Origin: Chloroflexota bacterium
GTDB lineage: Bacteria; Chloroflexota; Dehalococcoidia; DSGV01
Reading direction: 5' to 3'
Assembly: GCA_021787985.1 (NCBI GenBank)
Contig: JAJYLG010000003.1
Location: 38,568-102,567 of the forward strand
Length of the DNA: 64,000 nt
Position numbers and translations under genes: made by a program. Below, piece by piece: positions 58,021-64,000 of this stretch (positions are counted from its first letter, which is position 1; every line of letters begins with the position of its first letter). Below the pieces are notes generated by a model, which saw nothing but the letters and a program-made list of their open reading frames with translations, did not search any database and was not told the origin of the DNA.

Positions 58021-58483
58021 GGAGTTTCGCCTACGCAGGGTGCTCGAGCACCGCGAGCGCGAGGAGGACGCGGCGGGCGAAGCGCTTGCTTCCGCCAGCC
58101 GCGAGCGTGGCCAGCAGGAGGAGCGGTTGCACGCCGTCGACCGTCTGCGGGAGGCGCAGATCCGGCTGGCGAGCGCACTGCTCGACAAGGCGCAGATCGA
58201 CGTCAAGCATTCGGAGCTGACCGCCGGCTATCTATCACGGCTCGAGGCGGAACGCCGGCGCCAGGAGCGGGCCGCACGGGCGGCCGCGCTCGAGGAAGCG
58301 CGACGCCGGCAGCTCCTGCTCGAAGCGGCACGGCGGGCGGAGGCGCTGCGGCACCTCGAACAACGGTTCCGCGAGCAGCAGGCGGAGACGGAGCGGCGGC
58401 GCGACCGTGACGCCGCCGACGAGATCGGCATGCAGCGCGCGGCCTGGTCGCGGCGGCACAACGCGCAAGGAGGCGCGGCATGA
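58010..58483 (+). CDS. fliJ: Flagellar export protein FliJ
   Basis: A 157-residue, highly charged coiled-coil protein located between fliI and flgB. The start F-R-L-R-R-V-L-E-H-R-E-R-E-E matches FliJ; the rest is a continuous helix rich in Arg, Glu and Gln. FliJ inserts into the FliI hexamer like the gamma stalk of F1. Sequence conservation is low, and position supports the name. Confidence 0.85.
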   Translation: MPREEFRLRRVLEHREREEDAAGEALASASRERGQQEERLHAVDRLREAQIRLASALLDKAQIDVKHSELTAGYLSRLEAERRRQERAARAAALEEARRRQLLLEAARRAEALRHLEQRFREQQAETERRRDRDAADEIGMQRAAWSRRHNAQGGAA

Positions 58484-58902
58484 TCGGACGCATCTTCGAC
58501 GGCGGGGAGGTCGACCTGCTGCGACGCGCGATGGACGGGCTGTCGGCACGGCAGCAGGCGATCGCCGAGAACATCGCCAACATCGACACGCCGGGCTACC
58601 AGCGCAAGGATGTCCCTTTCGAGGCGGCGCTGCGCGCGTCGCTGGGTCAGGACGGCGGGCTCTCGCTCGAGCGAACGAGCCCGATGCACCTGGCCGGGGC
58701 GGCCCAGGCGCCCGGCGGCGTCCCGCCCGCCGTGCCCGAGGCCACGCCGGGCGCGCACGCCCGGCGCAATGACGGCAACACGGTCGATATCGATACAGAG
58801 ATGACGGCGATGGTCGAGACGACCGTCCGCTACTCGGCCCTCGGACAGCTCGCGTCGATGAAGCTGCGCGAGCTGGGCGACATCATCGGCCGCACGGTCT
58901 AG
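58480..58902 (+). CDS. flgB: Flagellar proximal rod protein FlgB
   Basis: A 140-residue rod protein. It has the rod motif I-A-E-N-I-A-N-I-D-T-P-G-Y-Q-R-K-D-V-P-F and the C-terminal N-D-G-N-T-V-D-I-D-T-E-M segment, both typical of FlgB. It overlaps fliJ by four bases and precedes flgC by ten. Confidence 0.94.
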   Translation: MIGRIFDGGEVDLLRRAMDGLSARQQAIAENIANIDTPGYQRKDVPFEAALRASLGQDGGLSLERTSPMHLAGAAQAPGGVPPAVPEATPGAHARRNDGNTVDIDTEMTAMVETTVRYSALGQLASMKLRELGDIIGRTV

Positions 58903-58912
58903 GAGGCCGGAA

Positions 58913-59374
58913 ATGAGCATCGGCAGCTCGCTACGCATCAGCACCTCGGCTCTCAATGCCGAGCGGCTGCGGATGGATGTGGTGGCGAACAACGTCGCCA
59001 ATGCCCGCAGCACTCACACGCCCGAAGGGGGGCCCTTCCGGCGCGAGGAGGTGGTCTTCGCGGCGGCCGACGGCTCACCGTTCGGCGCGATCCTCAGCCG
59101 GTTGGCGCGAGGCGGCGCCGGTGGTGGAGGCGCCATCGAGGGCGGCGTCACGGTGGCCGGCATCGTCGACGATACGAGCACTCCGTTCCGCCGCGTCCAC
59201 GAGCCCGGCAACCCGGATGCCGACGCCAACGGCGATGTGCTCTACCCGAACGTGGACATGGTCCGCGAGATGACGGACATGGTCTCGGCCGTCCGGTCCT
59301 ACGACGCGAACGCGACGGTCGTCCAGAACCTGAAGTCGATGGCCCAGCGCGCGCTGGAGATCGGCAACCGCTAG
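58913..59374 (+). CDS. flgC: Flagellar proximal rod protein FlgC
   Basis: A 153-residue rod protein with L-R-M-D-V-V-A-N-N-V-A-N-A-R-S-T-H-T-P-E-G-G-P-F in two halves and the C-terminal Y-P-N-V-D-M-V-R-E-M-T-D-M motif. A 112-base gap to fliE follows, with no clear promoter. Confidence 0.94.
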   Translation: MSIGSSLRISTSALNAERLRMDVVANNVANARSTHTPEGGPFRREEVVFAAADGSPFGAILSRLARGGAGGGGAIEGGVTVAGIVDDTSTPFRRVHEPGNPDADANGDVLYPNVDMVREMTDMVSAVRSYDANATVVQNLKSMAQRALEIGNR

Positions 59375-59486
59375 GAGCGCGCCGAGAGCGGGGAGTCCAG
59401 ATCGAAAGCTCACTCCCTTCCTGGCCAAGAAGAGGGCGGGTGGATGGTCGAAACGGGTTTCTCAACACTTTGCGAGGAGGGCAGCG

Positions 59487-59798
59487 ATGGCGGTCGGACC
59501 CATCGGACCGGTAACCCCCGCCGGGGCTTCGGAGCTCGCGCGGAGCAGCGGCTTGGCGGCCGCTGCGGGGCAGGGCAAAGGCTTCATGGAGATGCTCGGC
59601 GACGCGCTCAACCAGCTCGGGCAGACGGAGCAGAACACCAACCAGCTCTCCCAGCGTCTGGCTCTGGGAGACCCGTCGGTCGACCTGCACGACGTGATGA
59701 TCGCCGCCCAGTCGGAGAGCCTGGCTTTCCAGCTCGCGACCCAGGTGCGCAACAAGCTCGTCGAGGGCGTGCAGCAGGTATTCCAGATGCAGATCTAG
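59487..59798 (+). CDS. fliE: MS ring-rod junction protein FliE
   Basis: A 103-residue protein. The C-terminal part with D-V-M-I-A-A-Q-S-E-S-L-A-F-Q-L, V-R-N-K-L-V-E and the ending Q-V-F-Q-M-Q-I is diagnostic for FliE, which joins the MS ring to the rod. It has a GAGGAGGG ribosome site. Confidence 0.94.
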   Translation: MAVGPIGPVTPAGASELARSSGLAAAAGQGKGFMEMLGDALNQLGQTEQNTNQLSQRLALGDPSVDLHDVMIAAQSESLAFQLATQVRNKLVEGVQQVFQMQI

Positions 59799-59811
59799 GG
59801 GAGGCAAGAGG

Positions 59812-61356
59812 ATGACCAGCGTGCTTGTCAGCGGCGTGGGCGCCCCGGCGGCGCCCGGTGGAGCGACCCCGGCGGCGGGCGACGGCGCCGGGATGCAGGC
59901 AGACGCGGGTTTTGCCGCGCTGCTCGTCAGCGCCGGCGACGCGCCGGCCGAATGCCCGGTGCCGCCGGCGGTGCATGCCCGCACTCCAGGAAGGGACGAT
60001 ACGAGCGCGGCCGATGCGCTGGCGGGGATGCTGCTCGCGCTCGTCGCGGGGTTGCCGGACCCGGCGCCGCGCGCGCAGGCGCTGGTGTCCGGCGCGCAGG
60101 CGGGTGCCCGGTCGGAGGCGCCGGCGACCTCGGATGGACCGGCTCGCGAGGCAATCGTGGCGAGGGCGCGGGTGCTGCCCGCGGTTCCGCCGGCCGCGAA
60201 CGCTGACGGCGCGGACCCGGATGCCGCGACGCCGCCCACCGCGGGCGATGGGCCAGCCGTCGCCACGCAAGCGGGGCCGCACGACCTGCCTGTCGCCCCC
60301 GCGGGGCAGGCAGGCGGGGTGACCCACGCGTCTTCGGTCGCGCGGGCGGTGCGCGCGGCGGTCGCCGCCATGCAGGCGGCCGAGGGAGCGGCAGGGCCCG
60401 GGAACCCGGTCGCGGCGGCCGCCACGGCCGCAGCGGAGGCCGGCGGACCGGTGGTCCCGACCCGGCCCGCTGGGTCCGACAGAGGCGGGTCCGGTCTCGG
60501 CGGCCCGGCCGAGCTGCCGCCGACGTTGCCGCGGACGGCTCTTCCGGCGGAGGCGTCGGCGGAGCAATCGCAGCAGACAGCCGGCCGGCCCGCAACGCCC
60601 ATGTCGTCCGCGCCCGGCGGACCCCCGACGACGGGCGACGGCGCTGCCCAGACGGGGGCAGTCAGGGCCGTCCTCCCGCCGCGGGCGCCCGCGCCCGATG
60701 CGGTGACGGTCGAGGTGCCGGCCGGTCTGCTCACGGCGGACGGGCGCCTGGAGCAGCGTGGAGAAGACCGCCTGGCCGTGCCGGGCTTGGCGCGGCAGGC
60801 AGGCGGCGGTCGTCGTATGGGGGCACCGGACGCCGGCAGCGATCCCTCGCGGATCGGTGGCGCCGCACTCGTTCCGGGGAAGGACACGTCGCCCCTCCTC
60901 GGCACAATGGCGGCCGATCCGTCCGCGGAAGCGGGAGCGGTCGACCCGGCGCGGGTGCTGGCGCAGGTGACGGACGCCGTGTGGGTGGCCGTCGACCGTG
61001 GTCAGCGCCAGGCGGTGGTGCGGCTGCGACCACCGGAGCTGGGCCGCGTGGAGGCTCGCGTCCGGCTACGCGACGGCCTGCTGGAGGTGGATCTGCGGGC
61101 CGAGATGCCGCAGACGCGCGAGCTGCTCGGGATGCACCTGGCGGATCTGCAGAACGTGCTCCAGCGGCTCGACGGGGGGCCGTCGCAGGTGAGCGTGCAG
61201 CTCTCGGCCGGCTGGGGCGGCGACGGGCGCCACGGCGGCGACCGCGAGCGACCCGATCTGCCGTGGACGCCCGCCTGGGAGGACACGGCTCGGGAGCAAG
61301 GCCGCGACCGTCCGCGGCGGCAGGACGGCGACCGGCTCGTGGACGCGTTCGCGTGA
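59812..61356 (+). CDS. fliK: Flagellar hook-length control protein FliK
   Basis: A 514-residue protein. The first 370 residues are low-complexity Ala/Gly/Pro/Asp sequence, the expected ruler region. The C-terminal domain (about 385-470) has V-V-R-L-R-P-P-E-L-G-R-V-E-A-R-V and E-M-P-Q-T-R-E-L-L, the FliK switch domain that acts on FlhB. It lies between fliE and flgD. Length of the ruler region sets hook length. Confidence 0.9.
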   Translation: MTSVLVSGVGAPAAPGGATPAAGDGAGMQADAGFAALLVSAGDAPAECPVPPAVHARTPGRDDTSAADALAGMLLALVAGLPDPAPRAQALVSGAQAGARSEAPATSDGPAREAIVARARVLPAVPPAANADGADPDAATPPTAGDGPAVATQAGPHDLPVAPAGQAGGVTHASSVARAVRAAVAAMQAAEGAAGPGNPVAAAATAAAEAGGPVVPTRPAGSDRGGSGLGGPAELPPTLPRTALPAEASAEQSQQTAGRPATPMSSAPGGPPTTGDGAAQTGAVRAVLPPRAPAPDAVTVEVPAGLLTADGRLEQRGEDRLAVPGLARQAGGGRRMGAPDAGSDPSRIGGAALVPGKDTSPLLGTMAADPSAEAGAVDPARVLAQVTDAVWVAVDRGQRQAVVRLRPPELGRVEARVRLRDGLLEVDLRAEMPQTRELLGMHLADLQNVLQRLDGGPSQVSVQLSAGWGGDGRHGGDRERPDLPWTPAWEDTAREQGRDRPRRQDGDRLVDAFA

Positions 61357-61384
61357 CGGCCGCCAGGAACGGAGGAGTACCGCG

Positions 61385-61813
61385 ATGTCGGTAGGCGCGA
61401 CCTCAGGAGTGGGCTTGACACAAGGAGCCACGGCCCCGCAGCAGAGCCAGGGCAGCGGCAGCGAGGCGACCGATGGCCTGAACGAGGACGCGTTCCTGCA
61501 GCTCATCATCGCCCAGATGAAGAACCAGAACCCGCTGCAGCCGGTGGACGACACGGCGTTCCTCGCTCAGCTCGCGCAGTTCGAGACGCTGAACGAGCTG
61601 CGTTCGCTGCTGGCGAGCGTGAAGCAGGTCGACGCCGATCAGCAGCGCACGCAGGCGCAGGGGCTGCTCGGGCGCAACGCCACCTTGCAGCTCGCCGATG
61701 GCAGCACCCTGACCGGTCCGGTGACCGCGATCAAGTTCGACCAGGCGGGTCCGCTGCTGATGGTGAGCGGCGGCGGGCATCGGCTGTCCGACCTCGTCGA
61801 GGTGACGCCATGA
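61385..61813 (+). CDS. flgD: Flagellar hook-cap protein FlgD
   Basis: A 142-residue FlgD, short form. The N-terminal F-L-Q-L-I-I-A-Q-M-K-N-Q-N-P-L-Q-P and D-D-T-A-F-L-A-Q-L-A-Q-F-E-T segments are diagnostic. The C-terminal beta region is reduced to one domain. It caps the growing hook. flgE follows 82 bases later. Confidence 0.94.
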   Translation: MSVGATSGVGLTQGATAPQQSQGSGSEATDGLNEDAFLQLIIAQMKNQNPLQPVDDTAFLAQLAQFETLNELRSLLASVKQVDADQQRTQAQGLLGRNATLQLADGSTLTGPVTAIKFDQAGPLLMVSGGGHRLSDLVEVTP

Positions 61814-61895
61814 GCGCCTAGGGCCGCGATCTCGCCGGGGCAGGCCCGGGCGTTTGACCCATTCCAGACACCGTGGAGCACGGAAGGAGACTAGG

Positions 61896-63479
61896 ATGCT
61901 GCGCGCGTTTTCTTCGGCCGTTTCGGGCATGCGCAACCACATGGCGTTCATGGATGTGGTGGCGAACAACATTGCGAACGTGAACACCACCGGGTACAAG
62001 TCCAGTCGAGTGCGCTTCGTGGACATGCTCTACCAGACGATGCACGGCGCCACCGCGCCGAGCGACGATCCGCTGCAGGGCGGCGTCAATCCGGCGCAGA
62101 TCGGTGCCGGCGTGATCCTCAGCGCGACCGACAACATCATGGGCCAGGGCAGCCTGCAACTGACCGGCAAGTCGACCGACTTCGCCGTCCAAGGCGAGGG
62201 CTTCTTCATCCTCAGCGACGGATCGCGCAACTTCTACACGCGCGACGGCGCCTTCGACGTGGCGGCCAACGGTCTGCTGGTCAACCCCTCGAACGGGATG
62301 ACGGTGATGGGCTGGCAGGCGGACGAGAGCGGCGCCGTCGATGACCAGGGACCGCTCACGGCGATCAAGATCCCCTTCGGCGCCCCCGTCGCCGCCAAGG
62401 CGACCACGGACGTGTCGTTGTCCGGCAACCTGAACGCGTCGGCGGTCGGCCAGCAGACGACCCAGATCGGCATCGGCGGCACGATCGACACGGCGAGCAG
62501 CCCGGTGAGCCAGACCGTCCAGGTATACGACCAGCTCGGGCTTCCCCACGACGTGAGCCTCAGCTACACGTACTCCGGCTCCGGCAACACGTGGACGGTG
62601 AGCGCATCCGCCCCATCCGGCGGCGGCACGGCCGCGATCGCGTCTGGCACGGACGCGGTCACCTTCGACGGCAGCGGCAACTGGGCAAGCGGTACGCCCA
62701 CGCTGCAGTACACGCCACCGGCTGGCAGCTCGCCGATCGCGGTCACGCTGAACGTGAGCGCGCTCAAGCAGGGAACAGGCTCCGGCCCGACGGTCACCAG
62801 CAACGACGGCAAGCCGGTGGTGATGCAGACCAGCGCGACGGTCTATGACTCGCTGGGGAACGCCAACCCGGTCACGCTGACCTTCACCAAGACGGACCTG
62901 AACAAGTGGAGCGTGACAAACAGCGTGGACCCCTCGGCGCCGGCGACGGCCCTGCAGTTCAACACGGACGGCTCGGTCGTCAGCGCGACTTCGCTCTACA
63001 ATTTCACCGTTCCGGCGTCGGGCGGCGCGAGCGCCACGCCGGTCGCCGTCAGCCTGGCCTCGGTCACACAGTCGGCGGGGCCTGGCAGCCTGGCGGTCTC
63101 CGCGAACGACGGCTCGACCGCCGGCTCGCTGGTGAGCTTCACGGTCGGGGCCGATGGTGACGTGACGGGCGTCTTCTCGAACGGCACGATCAAGAAGCTG
63201 GCGCGGATCGCCCTGGGGGCATTCCCCAACCCGGGTGGCCTGATGCGCTCCGGCAACAACCTGTGGGAGGGCGATCCCGCCGCGGGCGACCCCGCCATCG
63301 GCTCGCCGAACACCGGCGGCCGTGGGCAGATCAGCGCCGGTTTCCTCGAGCAGAGCAACGTCGATCTGGCGCAGCAGTTCACGAACATGATCATCGCCCA
63401 GCGCGGGTTCCAGGCGAACAGCCGGGTGATCACGACGTCGGACCAGCTACTGCAGGACCTGGTCAACATCAAGCAGTAG
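61896..63479 (+). CDS. flgE: Flagellar hook protein FlgE
   Basis: A 527-residue hook protein. The N-terminal A-N-N-I-A-N-V-N-T-T-G-Y-K-S-S-R-V motif, G-E-G-F-F-I-L, and the C-terminal N-V-D-L-A-Q-Q-F-T-N-M-I-I-A-Q-R-G-F helix are standard. The middle has a beta-rich Thr/Ser region with repeated V-Y-D-Q/S-L-G-x-x-x-x-V segments. The ATG at 61896 has GGAAGGAG upstream. The flgE end is followed by a strong hairpin. Confidence 0.95.
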   Translation: MLRAFSSAVSGMRNHMAFMDVVANNIANVNTTGYKSSRVRFVDMLYQTMHGATAPSDDPLQGGVNPAQIGAGVILSATDNIMGQGSLQLTGKSTDFAVQGEGFFILSDGSRNFYTRDGAFDVAANGLLVNPSNGMTVMGWQADESGAVDDQGPLTAIKIPFGAPVAAKATTDVSLSGNLNASAVGQQTTQIGIGGTIDTASSPVSQTVQVYDQLGLPHDVSLSYTYSGSGNTWTVSASAPSGGGTAAIASGTDAVTFDGSGNWASGTPTLQYTPPAGSSPIAVTLNVSALKQGTGSGPTVTSNDGKPVVMQTSATVYDSLGNANPVTLTFTKTDLNKWSVTNSVDPSAPATALQFNTDGSVVSATSLYNFTVPASGGASATPVAVSLASVTQSAGPGSLAVSANDGSTAGSLVSFTVGADGDVTGVFSNGTIKKLARIALGAFPNPGGLMRSGNNLWEGDPAAGDPAIGSPNTGGRGQISAGFLEQSNVDLAQQFTNMIIAQRGFQANSRVITTSDQLLQDLVNIKQ

Positions 63480-63486
63480 GAGTGTG

Positions 63487-64000
63487 GTGGGGCGAGGCCC
63501 GCGCGGGTCTCGCCCCGCCGCGATCGCGGTGGGACGTTCGGGGCTTCACACGTACCTGGTGGTCGGCGCGCTGCTGGCGGTGGGCGCGGCGACGACGCTG
63601 CACCTGCTCGACCTTCCGCCCTTCCATGGGCCGGCCCCTCCCCCCACGTTGGTCGTCGTCGCGAACTTGCAATCGAACGATGTCACCGTGACCGATACGG
63701 GTACCGGCGCCGTCGAGTCTCGCGGCCCGGTGCCGGTGAACCCGCACGAGCTGCAGCCGATCGACGGGGGCACGCTGGCCACCAGCGACTACCACAGCAG
63801 CGCCGTGACCGAGCTCGCTCTGCCGGGGTTGCGCGCGGTGGGCAGCGTGGCGGTGCCGGGATCGCCGCACGGTCTGGCCTACAGCCGCAAGTACGGCGTG
63901 CTGTTGGTGACGGAGGAAGCGACCGGCCGGCTGGCGATGATCTTCACCGCAGGGGGCACGCTTGCCGCCGAGGTGCAGGTGGGCGGCGAACCGCACATGC
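63487..64000 (+). CDS. Membrane-anchored beta-propeller-like protein (N-terminal part)
   Basis: An open frame runs to the window end. It encodes a membrane helix (T-Y-L-V-V-G-A-L-L-A-V-G-A-A, near residues 24-37), a Pro-rich spacer and then beta-strand repeats: V-V-V-A-N-L-Q-S-N-D-V-T-V-T-D-T-G, L-A-T-S-D-Y-H-S-S-A-V, P-G-S-P-H-G-L-A-Y-S and L-L-V-T-E-E-A-T-G. These resemble YVTN/lactonase-type propeller blades. The GTG at 63487 has AGGAG over the flgE stop; a GTG at 63529, past the hairpin, is an alternative. The end and function are unknown. Confidence 0.6.
   Translation, partial: MGRGPRGSRPAAIAVGRSGLHTYLVVGALLAVGAATTLHLLDLPPFHGPAPPPTLVVVANLQSNDVTVTDTGTGAVESRGPVPVNPHELQPIDGGTLATSDYHSSAVTELALPGLRAVGSVAVPGSPHGLAYSRKYGVLLVTEEATGRLAMIFTAGGTLAAEVQVGGEPHM
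63489..63516 (+). terminator. Hairpin after flgE
   Basis: GGGGCGAGGCCC (63489-63500), loop GCGC, GGGTCTCGCCCC (63505-63516): 12 pairs with one G-U. It sits ten bases after the flgE stop and within the possible start of the next frame. Confidence 0.6.

Noticed and set aside
56413..58206. A 597-residue minus-strand frame
   Set aside because: It is antisense to fliH, fliI and fliJ, has low-complexity composition and no recognisable domain.
59148..60905. A 585-residue minus-strand frame rich in Ala, Gly, Pro and Ser
   Set aside because: It is opposite flgC, fliE and the low-complexity half of fliK; its composition simply mirrors that of fliK.

Overview
The window is about 64 kb of very GC-rich, gene-dense bacterial chromosome. 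It has no rRNA, tRNA, CRISPR array, transposase or prophage that I can recognise. The gene set suggests a motile Gram-positive-type (monoderm) bacterium: a flagellar locus with no flgH or flgI (L/P rings) in view, a sortase with a candidate LPxTG substrate, a FliW-CsrA pair, FlbD, and a SwrB-like gene behind the flagellar sigma factor. Protein style (J-domain protein with beta-sandwich repeats, a coiled-coil/nuclease-like protein, an HPRT-like fusion) would fit Chloroflexota such as Thermomicrobia relatives, but that placement is inference.

Region 1 (1-21.5 kb) is metabolic and sensory. A minus-strand suf operon (sufR-sufC-sufB-sufD-Rieske protein-sufS, the last cut by the window edge) builds Fe-S clusters. 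It is followed by a J-domain protein, a nucleoside phosphorylase, an arsR-arsM pair whose regulator seems to be transcribed without a leader, a coiled-coil protein built from duplicated heptads, a two-subunit CoA-transferase, a PD-(D/E)XK/HPRT-like fusion, a large hybrid histidine kinase overlapping its receiver partner, two paralogous secreted proteins, an ammonium transporter and a TPR/membrane protein pair.

Region 2 (21.5-26.8 kb) is a transition zone: a 32-residue membrane peptide, a cation/proton antiporter, cheX-cheY on the minus strand behind a sigma-28-type promoter, a lytic transglycosylase overlapping an M23/LysM endopeptidase, and a NarL/LuxR-type response regulator.

Region 3 (26.9-63.5 kb) is an almost complete flagellar locus. 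Block A (26.9-38.3 kb): flbD-motA-motB-fliL-fliM-fliN/Y-fliO-fliP-fliQ-fliR-flhB-flhA-flhF (stator, switch, export gate). Block B (38.5-47.0 kb): small membrane protein, fliA, SwrB-like protein, LPQTG surface protein, two rod genes, flgM, flgN, flgK, flgL, fliW, csrA, fliC. A reverse-strand glycosyltransferase/TPR gene follows. Block C (48.9-53.2 kb): flaG, fliD, fliS, fliT-like, sortase, a second flgM. Block D (53.4-63.5 kb): fliF-fliG-fliH-fliI-fliJ-flgB-flgC-fliE-fliK-flgD-flgE. The window ends in a membrane-anchored beta-propeller-like gene.

Three sites share the pattern TTAA-N15-GTCGAT, in front of fliC, flaG-fliD and cheY-cheX. This looks like the local FliA promoter and ties these late genes together. 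The most unusual content is the sortase/LPQTG pair inside the flagellar regulon, the SwrB-like gene, two FlgM-like anti-sigma factors, a FlhF with a broken P-loop, and a FliP with a lipobox-like signal peptide.
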